Assembly (NCBI GenBank): GCA_035373905.1
Contig: DAOSOK010000021.1
Span: 1 to 64,000 of the forward strand
Origin: Candidatus Ozemobacteraceae bacterium
GTDB taxonomy: Bacteria; Muiribacteriota; Ozemobacteria; Ozemobacterales; Ozemobacteraceae
DNA length: 64,000 nt
Direction: 5' to 3'
How positions within the stretch are numbered: position 1 is the first letter of the stretch; each line of letters opens with the position of its first letter. Under the pieces are notes generated by a model. That model saw nothing but the letters and a program-made list of their open reading frames with translations, did not search any database and was not told the DNA's origin. Shown here in pieces: positions 25,001-33,336 of the stretch. The translations under genes were made by a program, and so were the position numbers.

Positions 25001-26749
25001 GCCGGTTTCGGCGAGATGCCAGGCCAGTTCCTCCCAGTCGTTCGCGTCCGGGCCGTGACGGAACGCGTTCTCGATGAGCCGCTGGCGGGCAGCCCGAATA
25101 TGCGCGTCGCTCAGCAGGTATTTTCTGCGGACGGCTTCGGTCACGATCTCGTTCGAAAGGAGCAGCCGACCGCTCCGCTCGCAGAGGAAGGCCGCGAGCG
25201 ACCGCCGAAGCGGCTGCCAGAGCGATTGGGGCAGCCGACCGCCGTCTTCGCCGGAGGCGAGCATCTCGAGCAGGCGCTCTTCGGGAATCCCGCGGGGGGA
25301 CAGCGCAACCAGGGACAGCGCGTCACGAACGAGCAGGCATCGCGTATCGCGGCACTCAAGTTCTATTCTACTAAGTATTATATCAACGACGGCAAGCGGA
25401 TCGGGCGTCGAAATGCACTCGTTCAGGAACCGGGCCGCCGAGCCGCTTGTCCCGAGACGGCGGGTCTCGTGAAGCAGGGTGACGGCGGTGAAGGGGAACG
25501 CGGTGCTTTCCGCCGCAAGGCTCCGTTCGCGCCATACGTGCGGTAATTCGATGCCGAGTGATTCCTCCCAGGCGTGAATCAAAGCGGCGCGGGTCTGCCG
25601 GTCAGGCTGAGGCATGGCCAGACTCGGCAGACCCCGGCGCTCGAACAGTTCGACGGGCGGGCGCCCCGGTCTCATCGCAAGCACGAACCGCAGGTCTGCC
25701 GGCCACGGGGCCAGCAGCCAGTCGATGCGGAAGACGCCTTCCGCGTCCGCCGCATGATGCAGGCCGTCGAGCACGATGACCGTCCTGCCGCGCGCCGCCG
25801 CGAGGTGCAGCCACTCGGGCCCGTCCATCCGCCACCCGGCTTCGGTTTCGGGCAGCGAAAGCGAGACGCCGATTCGGCGTTTGATGTCCCCGATGATTCG
25901 TTTCCAGATCCGGATGTCGGGCGGGTCGATGGAGGGGGTCTCGAGATGCACGGCGATGACGAGGGCACCGGGATGGTCGCGCTCGAATTCCTCGGCCCAG
26001 GCGGAGAGCAGGGCCGACGTCCCGGAACCGGGCTCGTTCAGGAACAGCAGCAGAGGCTGATCGCCTTCGGCGTGCGCCGTGAGACGGTCCATCGTTTCTC
26101 TGTGAGGGACGAAAACCTCGTGCCTCGCCCGTGACCAGGCGCGATCGTCCAAGGCGTCTCTCCCGGCAAAATCGAATGTTTCTGGCAGAAGCGCTGCGAA
26201 GGCGTGCTCGAGATCGGCATATATTTTTTCCGTTATTGTTTCCAGCTCGCCCTCGCACGATTCGACCAGGACACCCATCTCGCGGGCGACAGCCGCCAGG
26301 TCTTCCCTGCGCCTCGACGGGGCGCCGCCGTCGGCGCCCTGCCTGGCGACAAGAAAGAGACGCGGAGTAAAGACTTCAGAGCGCCGCTCCATGGCGCGGC
26401 GCAGTTCCAGTTCGGAGATCGAGGCGCCCTTGAACCTGGTGATCCAGGACTCGAACCGGAACGCCTCGGGCGGGATCTTCCTCGGGGCCGGACCGACGTC
26501 GTTTCCGACGATCGAGACGAAAAACGGGGCGCAGCGGTCGACTTCGTGAAGGGCCCATTTCAGGACAGTTTCGTCGGAATCGCCGCCAGGCGCACCGTCG
26601 CGAAGTTCGACGACGGTCAGAACGCAGCCCCGCTTTTCGGCCAGGCCGCGAAGCCAGGGCCAGACCGATGCGCGAAGAGCGGAACGCACGTCATCGAGTC
26701 CCGGGCCGAGGGCGCAGTACAGCCTGATTGAGCGGATCCCGTCTCGCAT
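22052..26749 (-). CDS. DUF4062 / P-loop-like / TPR-array protein (nephrocystin-3-like architecture)
   Basis: A 1565-residue multidomain protein. Residues 1-130 resemble DUF4062 (VWPWLRGLAEKRGCVLTVVELRDG and HEVDRCAPFFVSIVGND). A STAND/NACHT-like NTPase follows: the P-loop position near residue 236 reads NEPGSGTSALL, with the expected Gly and Lys replaced by Asn and Thr, while a Walker B-like RTVIVLDGLHH lies near 321-330. From about residue 690 to 1380 it is a run of about 17 tetratricopeptide repeats of exactly 40 residues, each with an ICRELG-type signature, plus a shorter C-terminal set. Start 26749 has GGTGG upstream. Signal-sensing or defence roles are inference. Confidence 0.8.
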   Translation of the reverse strand: MRDGIRSIRLYCALGPGLDDVRSALRASVWPWLRGLAEKRGCVLTVVELRDGAPGGDSDETVLKWALHEVDRCAPFFVSIVGNDVGPAPRKIPPEAFRFESWITRFKGASISELELRRAMERRSEVFTPRLFLVARQGADGGAPSRRREDLAAVAREMGVLVESCEGELETITEKIYADLEHAFAALLPETFDFAGRDALDDRAWSRARHEVFVPHRETMDRLTAHAEGDQPLLLFLNEPGSGTSALLSAWAEEFERDHPGALVIAVHLETPSIDPPDIRIWKRIIGDIKRRIGVSLSLPETEAGWRMDGPEWLHLAAARGRTVIVLDGLHHAADAEGVFRIDWLLAPWPADLRFVLAMRPGRPPVELFERRGLPSLAMPQPDRQTRAALIHAWEESLGIELPHVWRERSLAAESTAFPFTAVTLLHETRRLGTSGSAARFLNECISTPDPLAVVDIILSRIELECRDTRCLLVRDALSLVALSPRGIPEERLLEMLASGEDGGRLPQSLWQPLRRSLAAFLCERSGRLLLSNEIVTEAVRRKYLLSDAHIRAARQRLIENAFRHGPDANDWEELAWHLAETGAWESLYRLLSNPAGFDAIARIQPGVVLRYWQRLESCSPFRLIEAASRILLEPDAWKPYLGTFAAILASAELWGKAIALQVRHIEHLQAANDESALWSSRETLAAWHMALGEFAHAEGILAALAESPVPGGRGGAARVSLRRAIIAGSCGKYDAAVRHCRESRRLFRESNDPFSLEVALGHLASYLYAQSDLGGAMNFYAEQEKTCRSIGRQSGLVRALHGQSLILRAWGDLDSALRLLRESEEICRRLGYRERLADALCQRASIVRTRGRIDLALELYQEAEAICLETSYRDGLQVTIGGQASIRRIRGDLDEAVRLFQEQERLCRLINNKESLPIALCGHAVILCDRGRLDDAMEMLKEAERVCREIGYREGLPRILGNAASICRDRGDLDGAIVRLRESERICRDLNLRSGLQRVLEQLALVLKARGELDGALALLKEQEKICRQLGIKIGLQVSLGHQAHILYFRGEVDAAMSMFREQERICRELGLRDRLQIALGGQAVIFRARGDWQRSMELLKEQEAICRELGLRSGLQVSLYNQGIILLIRGDLDGAMTLFKQQEAVCRESGYREGLQAAIGSQAVIHRNRGDLDGAMALFKEQERICRESGYKEGLQVSLCGQAVILQARDDVDGALDRLKEGEKICRDLGHKEGLQRVLCNMSTIFERRGELDTAMTLLSEVEHICRLIDYKSGLQRALEYMAGIHKTRGDLRMAMKLLKEQEALCRELGIKAGLQACIGRQAQIRQAEGDLEGAMQLFREQEAICREMGLKSGLAKALAAQASLMGRKLDRTGEAVTLMKEAWGMARAHGLVSLSDQIATVLDTMQSNVASPSGGPECDDIWKKIQNRLIQRVSFIRPDDDPQILLDRLKAHERVSRDLGMQEEVAHSLAGQAYAHRLRREPEKALQKLRDEEKIWRARDNKTRIAECLTQQALLLANDMSMPREALGPAEEAAKLAASFELLELSNDVLARLLEHIRASLR

Positions 26750-26751
26750 CG

Positions 26752-26943
26752 TCAATCCACCGGACCGAAGACACCCAGCCACGTGAAGAACAAAGCTATC
26801 GCAATATACAACGCCGCGGCGCCGGCATCCCCGAGGATGCCGCGCATGAACCGGGCCTTGTGGTGCTCCCAGAAGAAGGCCGGTTTCGTGATCGCGCCCC
26901 ATGCGGTAAAGGCCGCCATCAGGACACATATCCATCTCATCAT
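26752..26943 (-). CDS. Small two-helix membrane protein (Imm17-like)
   Basis: A 63-residue protein with two hydrophobic helices (WICVLMAAFTAWGAI and AAALYIAIALFFTWLGV) separated by a basic loop FFWEHHKARFMRGILGD. The pattern resembles short membrane proteins annotated as immunity-17-type, but resemblance is from memory and weak. Its stop lies 2 bases before the start of the 1565-residue TPR protein on the same strand, so the two are almost certainly coupled; it may anchor or regulate the large protein. Confidence 0.6.
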   Translation of the reverse strand: MMRWICVLMAAFTAWGAITKPAFFWEHHKARFMRGILGDAGAAALYIAIALFFTWLGVFGPVD

Positions 26944-26983
26944 GGCAGGTTTCCCATCGATCCTCAGTCTCCGAATCGAATGG

Positions 26984-27013
26984 ATTATACCGTACCACGG
27001 TCTGCAGAGTAAA
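26984..27013 (-). promoter_or_regulatory. Promoter of the small-membrane/TPR operon
   Basis: Read leftward: -35 TTTACT (27008-27013), 18-base spacer, -10 TATAAT (26984-26989, shown as ATTATA on +). The -10 is a perfect match. It lies right after the PII-like gene, within the short gap between operons. Confidence 0.6.
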
Positions 27014-27029
27014 AGCGGTTCCTTCCGCT
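27011..27029 (-). terminator. Weak terminator-like hairpin after the PII-like gene
   Basis: Reading leftward, AGCGG-AAGGAA-CCGCT forms a 5-bp stem followed by TTTT. It overlaps the last base of the PII-like stop codon and the -35 of the next promoter. Short stem, so only partial termination is likely. Confidence 0.4.
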
Positions 27030-27319
27030 CAGACCATTTCTTTCATGGCCAGCGAGAAGAGTTTCATGCCCTCGCGCACCGCACCTCGTCGGTATTCGCG
27101 CACCCAGGTCATCACCTTCGCCGCCTGGTCGGCGGACACGGCGATCAGGATCATGCTGTTATCACCCGGCCAGGTCTCGTCATTCAGCCGGGTTCCACCC
27201 CCTTTTCCCGAGCCCGTGACCGACGGCACGCACGTATACCCGGTCACACCGATGGTTTCGAACAGTTCGTGCAGCTCGTCCTGCACGGTGGAACTGCACA
27301 CGATGATCAGGAATTCCAT
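27029..27319 (-). CDS. PII-like protein linked to RND efflux operon
   Basis: A 96-residue protein with the ferredoxin-like PII/CutA pattern: strand MEFLIIVCS, helix DELHELFETIG, then a flexible loop (VPSVTGSGKGGGTRLND) where PII proteins have the T-loop, and a second strand-helix unit ILIAVSADQAAKVMTWVREYR. Small PII-like or DUF3240-like proteins accompany some heavy-metal RND pumps and may sense metabolites or metals. It is the last gene of the tetR-tolC-adaptor-RND operon, 13 bases after the pump gene. AAAGGAG precedes overlapping GTG/ATG starts (27322/27319). Confidence 0.7.
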   Translation of the reverse strand: MEFLIIVCSSTVQDELHELFETIGVTGYTCVPSVTGSGKGGGTRLNDETWPGDNSMILIAVSADQAAKVMTWVREYRRGAVREGMKLFSLAMKEMV

Positions 27320-27332
27320 CACGTTTTCTCCT

Positions 27333-30300
27333 TTACGCCGGATGGTCCGCCGGCACGAGCCACCGACTGAACAGCGAGTACAGGATGGGCATCAGGAACA
27401 GGGTCATGAGCGTCGAGACGATCAAGCCGCCGATGACGCTCATTCCCATGGGGACCCAGATTTCCGATCCTTCTCCCGTCGAGATGGCCATCGGAATCAT
27501 GCCCAGCACCGTCGTCGTCGTCGTCGACAGGATCGGCCGCAACCGGCTGATGCCTGATGTGACGAGGGCTTCCCTGAGGCCGATCTTTCGTTTGACGAGG
27601 ATATTGATGTAGCTGATCAGCACGATGCCGTTGTTGACGACGATACCGATGAGAATCAGGAACGCCAGCAGAGACACGATCGAGATTCTCGACCCGACGA
27701 TGACCAGGAACAGCACCGCGCCCATGAAGCCGAACGGAATGCTCAGGGCTATGATGAACGGCGCCAGCAGCGATTCGAACTGGGACGCCATGACCATATA
27801 GACGAGTATACATCCGAGTATGACCGCCTGCAGGAGCACCGAGAACGACTCGCGGCGCTGCTTTTCGTTCCCGGCGAATTTCCATGAGAATCCCGGCGGA
27901 ATCGGCATCGATTCGATGATCGCCTTCGCGTCGTCGCTGACATCGCCCGAGCCGCGGCCGTAGACCTGGCCGGTGATCTGGATGTATCGCTCCTGCTCGT
28001 TGCGGGAGACGTTGGTTGGCCCGAGTTCGTTCGAGATGCGGGCGACGTTGTCGAGCCGCACCACCTGGCCGGTCGGACTGATCAGCGGAACCCGGTCGAG
28101 ATCCTCGATCCGGTCGCGGTCTTCCGGCCGCAAGCGCACGACGATGTCGTATTCGTCGCCGCCCTCCTGGTATTTCACCGTGGTGTCGCCGCTGATGTAG
28201 GTTTCGACGGCGCTCCCGATGTCCGACACGTTGAATCCGAGCGTTGCGGCCTTTTCCCGGTCGATGTTCACCTGCAATTCCGGCTGGGCGAGGTCCTGGT
28301 TGATCTCGAGATCGGCGAGGCCGCGAATGGAAGACAGTCTCTCCTTGAGCCGGTTCGCCCACGCAAGGCCGGTCTTCAGGTCGTATCCATAGAGATTCAG
28401 GGTGAAACCGGCGCCGGCCGTTCCCATCATGTTGGCCATGGGATCGCCCGAGTCGAAGTTGACGGTGATGCCCGGAATCTCCTCGATCAGGGGGCGCAGA
28501 TCCTGGATGACGGTCTTGACGCCGCGCCTACGCTTGTCTTTGGGAACGAGCATCACGCTAACCTGGCCGGCGTACGAAAAGTTCTTTGCGCCCGACATCG
28601 CGCCGCCCTGGCCCGCCGATTTTCCGTACCGGACCACGAACGTCTTCAGTTCGGGAACGTTCTTTTTCACGATCTCGGCGATTCGCTGCCCGAACTGGCC
28701 CGTCACCTCGAACCGGGTGCCCACCGGACACTCGTATTTGATCGTGATGCGGCCCTGGTCCTGGTCCGGCATGAAATCCACCCCGACCAGCTTCACCAGG
28801 CCCAGCGACAGCACGAAGCATGCCATCAGGCAGCCGACGGTTTTCCAGCGATGGTTCAGAAGGGTGTCAAGGGTTTTGCCGTAGATGCTCTCGATTTTCT
28901 CGAGGAACTCGAACCGTGTCTTCACGACGGCATTCCCCTGGACTTTCGCCGGCTTCAGGATCTTCGAGCACATCATCGGCGTCAGCATCAGCGCCGAGAT
29001 CAGAGAGGCCGACAGCGCCATTGTGATGATCATCGCCAGCTGGCCGAACATGATGTTGATCAGGCCGGTCGTGAAGATGATCGGCAGAAAGATGACGATG
29101 GTCGTCAGCGTCGAGGCCATGACCGACGTTCCCATCTCGACGGCGCCGGAAATGGCCGCCTCGCGCGATTTGACACCCCGTTCGAGGTAGCGCTTGATAT
29201 TGTCGAGGATGACGATCGAGTTGTCGACGACCATGCCGATGGCGATCGCGAGACTCGATAGCGATATCTGATTTAATGTATAATCGGCGAGATACATCAA
29301 CAGAAATGTGATGATCAGCGAGGTCGGAATCGTGGTGCAGATGATCAGGCTTCCGCGGATGTCGCGCAGGAAAAACATGATGACGAAGAACACCGCGATG
29401 CCGCCCAGCAGGACCGAGTCGCTCAGGTTGTCGATCGTGTTCTGGATGAACTCGGACGTGTCCATGATCATCTCGAGTTTCACATCGGGAGGCAGTTGGG
29501 CCTGGATCTCCGGCAGGGCCTCGCGCACCGCGGCGGCGACGCTGACGGTGTTGGCGCCGGACTGTTTCTGGACCATGATGCCGATGCCGGGTTTCCCGTT
29601 GATGTAGAACGCGTTGGACTTTTCGAGGAAATCATCCCTGATCTCGGCGACGTCGCCGAGGCGCACGACGCCGGGTTTCGTCGCGACGACGACCGATTTG
29701 AGATCATCGACGCGGGTGAACTTGCCGGGGGTGCGCGCGAGATACTCGAACTGCCCCTGCTTGATGGTGCCGCCGGGGTTGTCGACGTTCTGATTCCGGA
29801 GCAGGCCGACGATCTGGCTTCCCGACAGTCCCGTGGCCTGGACGCGCTCCCGATCGAGGTTCACGAGGACGCCGCGCTTGTCGCCGCCGATCTGCAGGGC
29901 AGTGGCAACGCCGGGAATGCGTTTGAGGGCATCGACGATTTTCCGGTCGGTGATCTTCTCGAGCTTTTCCCAGCTTTCATTCGCCGAGACGGAGAGCATC
30001 ACGACGGGAATCATCGAGGTGTTGAACTTAAAGATGAACGGCTTGTCGGCATTGTCGGGAAGGCGGCGCGCGACGAGATCGAGCTTGTCGCGGATGTCGT
30101 TCGTCGCCGCATCGAGGTTGATGCCCCAGTTGAACTTCACCGTGACCATGGAAATGCCTTCCATCGACTGCGACGTGATTTCGTCGACGTTCTCGACGGT
30201 CGAGACGCTTTCCTCGATCGGCTCGGTGATGCTCGACTCGATTTCCCGCGGGCCGCAGCCCGTATACGTCGTGATGATGGTGACGGCAGGGATCTCGAAA

Positions 30301-30416
30301 TTGGGCATCAGGTCGACGCCCAGCTGGGTCCAGGAAAAGGCCCCGAGGATGATGGTGGCCAGAAACACCATCGTGGTGGTGACAGGCCATTTCACGCCAT
30401 ATATAGAGAGGTTCAT
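27333..30416 (-). CDS. RND efflux transporter permease (first system)
   Basis: Proton-driven inner-membrane pump of the AcrB/HAE-1 class, 1027 residues with the usual 12 helices and two large periplasmic loops. It opens MNLSIYGVKWPVTTTMVFLA and has DVKLEMIMDTSEFIQNTI. The TM4 relay motif reads AIGMVVDNSIVILDNI: Asp-Asn instead of the Asp-Asp pair of AcrB, a variant seen in a subset of RND pumps. The C-terminal repeat ends LFSRWLVP. It overlaps the adaptor gene by 4 bases (ATGA). Substrates cannot be deduced. Confidence 0.95.
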   Translation of the reverse strand: MNLSIYGVKWPVTTTMVFLATIILGAFSWTQLGVDLMPNFEIPAVTIITTYTGCGPREIESSITEPIEESVSTVENVDEITSQSMEGISMVTVKFNWGINLDAATNDIRDKLDLVARRLPDNADKPFIFKFNTSMIPVVMLSVSANESWEKLEKITDRKIVDALKRIPGVATALQIGGDKRGVLVNLDRERVQATGLSGSQIVGLLRNQNVDNPGGTIKQGQFEYLARTPGKFTRVDDLKSVVVATKPGVVRLGDVAEIRDDFLEKSNAFYINGKPGIGIMVQKQSGANTVSVAAAVREALPEIQAQLPPDVKLEMIMDTSEFIQNTIDNLSDSVLLGGIAVFFVIMFFLRDIRGSLIICTTIPTSLIITFLLMYLADYTLNQISLSSLAIAIGMVVDNSIVILDNIKRYLERGVKSREAAISGAVEMGTSVMASTLTTIVIFLPIIFTTGLINIMFGQLAMIITMALSASLISALMLTPMMCSKILKPAKVQGNAVVKTRFEFLEKIESIYGKTLDTLLNHRWKTVGCLMACFVLSLGLVKLVGVDFMPDQDQGRITIKYECPVGTRFEVTGQFGQRIAEIVKKNVPELKTFVVRYGKSAGQGGAMSGAKNFSYAGQVSVMLVPKDKRRRGVKTVIQDLRPLIEEIPGITVNFDSGDPMANMMGTAGAGFTLNLYGYDLKTGLAWANRLKERLSSIRGLADLEINQDLAQPELQVNIDREKAATLGFNVSDIGSAVETYISGDTTVKYQEGGDEYDIVVRLRPEDRDRIEDLDRVPLISPTGQVVRLDNVARISNELGPTNVSRNEQERYIQITGQVYGRGSGDVSDDAKAIIESMPIPPGFSWKFAGNEKQRRESFSVLLQAVILGCILVYMVMASQFESLLAPFIIALSIPFGFMGAVLFLVIVGSRISIVSLLAFLILIGIVVNNGIVLISYINILVKRKIGLREALVTSGISRLRPILSTTTTTVLGMIPMAISTGEGSEIWVPMGMSVIGGLIVSTLMTLFLMPILYSLFSRWLVPADHPA

Positions 30417-31744
30417 TTATCCCCCTCCATCAGGACCGGCTTGACCCGGATGCCGGTCTTCACCAGCTCGGCGCCCTGGGTGATGATCAGGTCGCCCGGC
30501 CGCAGCCCTTCGAGGATCTGCGCGCGGGTTTCCTGGACGATGCCGACGCGAACCGGCTTGCGCACCGCCATTCCCTCGCTCGTGACGTGGATGACGGCTG
30601 TCTGGCCATTATGCGTGAGAAGCGCATCCTTGGGGACGACGACAGCATTTTTCTCGGTCTGGAGCGACAGGATGATCGTCGCATACATGCCCGAGCGCAG
30701 GACGATCTCGGGATTCTCGAGGACGACCTCGAACTGGCCCGTGCGGGTCTTCGAGGTGATGGCCGGGTAGACGCTCGTGACCATTCCCTTGAACTCGCGG
30801 TCGGCGAAGGTGTCGACCCTGACCGACGCCTCGGTTTTCCCGGCCTGGAGCTGCATCAGGTCTTTCTCGACCAGGCTGCCGACCACCTTCACGCGGTTCA
30901 TCTGCTCAAGCCGGAAGATCGGCTGGGCGGGGTTGGCCATGGCACCGGCATCGAGCACGCGCATGGTGATGCGACCGTCGAAGGGGGCTTTCACGAACGC
31001 GTTCTCACGCTGCACCTCGGCGGCATGCAGGTTCGATTCGGCCTGGGCGAGCTGCGCCCTTCGGACCTTGAGGGTCACCTGGTTCGAGCGGATGGAGTCT
31101 TCCGCCTGGCGGATATTGGTTTCGGCCGAGACGTTCTGGGCATCCGCCGCATCATACTGGGTCCTGACGTCATCGAGCTGCTGCTCGGAAACCGCCCCTT
31201 CCCGGAACAGTTCTTCATACCGCTTTTTCGTCGCGGCCATGTTGACCGCCTTCGCCTTCGCGGCCGCCGCCTGGGCCTTGGCTGAGACCAGGGCCGACTC
31301 GGATGTCTTGACCAGCACTTCCTGAACCTCGACCGAGGCCCTGGCGACCGTCACGGCAGCCTGAGCCTGTTCGAGCTGGGCGTCCAGGATCCGGTGGTCG
31401 ATCTCGGCAAGCACGTCGCCTGATTTCACCACCGAGCTTTCACGGACGTTGACCTTGATGACCTCACCGCCGATCTTCGGATGGATGTCGGCGCCCTGGT
31501 AGGAAAGGATCTCGCCCGAGGTGCGCAGCTGCTGACTGATGTCGGAGGAGATCACCTTCTCGACGATGACGGGCTGGAGTTTCGAATCGTCGGTCTGCGC
31601 CGAAGCGGGCGTGATGCCGGGCGTGCCCGGGAGCAGATAGAAAGGGAGAGGGAAAACGAAAGAAGAAGCCAACAGGGCCGTCGCCAGAAGCGACTTCGAG
31701 TATCCGCTCGGCGAGGCTTTCGAGAGCGCAGTCATAAATGACAT
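30413..31744 (-). CDS. RND periplasmic adaptor (membrane-fusion protein), first system
   Basis: Links the inner-membrane pump to the outer-membrane channel. The 443-residue protein has a signal peptide, barrel-sandwich half-motifs (GGEVIKVNVRESSVVKSGDVLAEID and the later NAFVKAPFDGRITMRVLDAG), a long alpha-hairpin of about 130 Ala/Glu-rich residues, and the beta-barrel/MP domain with VVVPKDALLTHNGQ. Two near starts exist (31744, 31735). It overlaps the pump gene and follows the TolC gene by 18 bases. Confidence 0.93.
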   Translation of the reverse strand: MSFMTALSKASPSGYSKSLLATALLASSFVFPLPFYLLPGTPGITPASAQTDDSKLQPVIVEKVISSDISQQLRTSGEILSYQGADIHPKIGGEVIKVNVRESSVVKSGDVLAEIDHRILDAQLEQAQAAVTVARASVEVQEVLVKTSESALVSAKAQAAAAKAKAVNMAATKKRYEELFREGAVSEQQLDDVRTQYDAADAQNVSAETNIRQAEDSIRSNQVTLKVRRAQLAQAESNLHAAEVQRENAFVKAPFDGRITMRVLDAGAMANPAQPIFRLEQMNRVKVVGSLVEKDLMQLQAGKTEASVRVDTFADREFKGMVTSVYPAITSKTRTGQFEVVLENPEIVLRSGMYATIILSLQTEKNAVVVPKDALLTHNGQTAVIHVTSEGMAVRKPVRVGIVQETRAQILEGLRPGDLIITQGAELVKTGIRVKPVLMEGDK

Positions 31745-31762
31745 ATTATATATAGCTCCTTC

Positions 31763-33322
31763 TTATTTATTGGGTGCCCGGGCCAGGAGTTCCCGTCCGA
31801 GCTTGCCGGTTGCGAGTCTGTAGGCGGCATAGGCCTGGTGGTAACTGAAGATCGCCTGGAGATACTGGAGGCGGGTGGCGAGGTAGGCATTCTCGGCATC
31901 GAACAGCTCAACCTGGGTGAACAGGCCGTTGCGGTACCGCACGCCGGCGAGCCGAAGCGCCTCTTCCGCCTGCTTCAGCGCTTCCCGCTGCGCGCTCACC
32001 ACTTCCTTCGCCGTCTCGATGTTCAAAGACGCCTGTTTGATCTCGATGTTCGCCTTCACGATGGCTTCCTGGAGGGCGTTCTCGGCGATGGCCAGTTTCG
32101 CGTGGGCTTCCTTGATCTTGCCCTTCCTCGAGCCGCCGTCGCTCAGGGTGAAGTTCGCCACGACGCCGGCTTTCCAGTAGCCCTTGCGCTCGTAATTCCC
32201 CATCGACGACTTCGACGAGGGGTCCTGCACGCCGCTCTGGCCGAACATGCTGACGATGGGCTGATTCTCGCTTCGGGCCGACGCGATCCCCTGGCTGGCG
32301 AGCTGAACCCCCAGCCGCTTCATGCGCACGTCTTCGCGCAGCTCGAGCGCTTCGGAAGCATCTTTGACCGGATCGATCTCCAGATCGACCATGAGAAGAC
32401 GGTCCTTTGTAGTGAGAACCGTGTTTTCAGGAAGGTCGAGCACGTTCAGCAGGTCGAGGAACGCAAGCTCCCTCGCGTTGGTTTTCTTTCGAAGATCGCT
32501 GCATGCCTGCGCCAGGCGGACATCCGCCCGCAGCACCTCGAACTGGGACACCTGCTTCTGGCGGAATCTGGCGTTCACCAGCGCGTGGTGCGCCTCGGCG
32601 AGCTCGAGATCCTTCTGGCCCACGCGCTCCGCCTCGCCTGCGAACAGCCAGGAGAGCCACAGCATGGTAGTCTCGAGCAGGACGCTCTGCCGGGTCAGCA
32701 TGAGACCGGCGCCGGCAACCGATCGGCCAAGGCGTGCCGACCTGAGGGCCGAGCGATCCTTCCCGCTGAGATACAGCGGCTGGGTCACTTCGACATAGGC
32801 TGCCTGAGAATCTTTTTTTCCAAGGTCGATCGTTTTTCCGCCCGAAATGGTCTTGGCCACGTCATCGACGTGCGACTGCTGGAAATTTCCGGTGAGCCTG
32901 GCTCCGGAGATTGCCCTGGCCTGCAGAACCTGGGCATCAGCGCTCTCGACCTGCTGAGCCGAGCCGATGATCGTGCGATTCCGCTCGAGCGCCAGGAGCA
33001 GCACCTGGGCAAGATGGATGTCCTCGATCTTCACGGGGCCGGACGACGTGTCGATGACGGGAAGATTCTTCAGACTTTCATAGAACTCGTTCATCGTCTG
33101 CTTCGGAACCACATCCTGGACGTCGCTGGAATCGGCACTTCCAGATTCGGCAGTCTGCGCCGGGGCATCGGCCAGATCGGGTGTTTCACTGGCGATCTCG
33201 CGAACATCGCCGGTCGGCGGTTCCCTCCGCTCCGTTTGTGCGATCGTCGGAGCGGTGATGCAGGTCAGCATGAAAAGGCCGCACAGGAGTGTTCGGAAAA
33301 CCGGGGTTCGAATCGCGGACAT
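31763..33322 (-). CDS. TolC-family outer-membrane channel, first system
   Basis: Outer-membrane exit duct of the tripartite pump. The 519-residue protein starts with a signal peptide (AIRTPVFRTLLCGLFMLTCI) and has an acidic low-complexity stretch of about 70 residues, unusual in the family, before the first coiled repeat (HLAQVLLLALERNRTI). The second repeat ends LAGVRYRNGLFTQVELFDAENAYLATR, a TolC signature. Start 33322 is supported by GGAGG; a longer reading from 33391 would overlap tetR. Co-transcribed with the adaptor and pump. Confidence 0.92.
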   Translation of the reverse strand: MSAIRTPVFRTLLCGLFMLTCITAPTIAQTERREPPTGDVREIASETPDLADAPAQTAESGSADSSDVQDVVPKQTMNEFYESLKNLPVIDTSSGPVKIEDIHLAQVLLLALERNRTIIGSAQQVESADAQVLQARAISGARLTGNFQQSHVDDVAKTISGGKTIDLGKKDSQAAYVEVTQPLYLSGKDRSALRSARLGRSVAGAGLMLTRQSVLLETTMLWLSWLFAGEAERVGQKDLELAEAHHALVNARFRQKQVSQFEVLRADVRLAQACSDLRKKTNARELAFLDLLNVLDLPENTVLTTKDRLLMVDLEIDPVKDASEALELREDVRMKRLGVQLASQGIASARSENQPIVSMFGQSGVQDPSSKSSMGNYERKGYWKAGVVANFTLSDGGSRKGKIKEAHAKLAIAENALQEAIVKANIEIKQASLNIETAKEVVSAQREALKQAEEALRLAGVRYRNGLFTQVELFDAENAYLATRLQYLQAIFSYHQAYAAYRLATGKLGRELLARAPNK

Positions 33323-33336
33323 GTGTTCTGCCTCCG

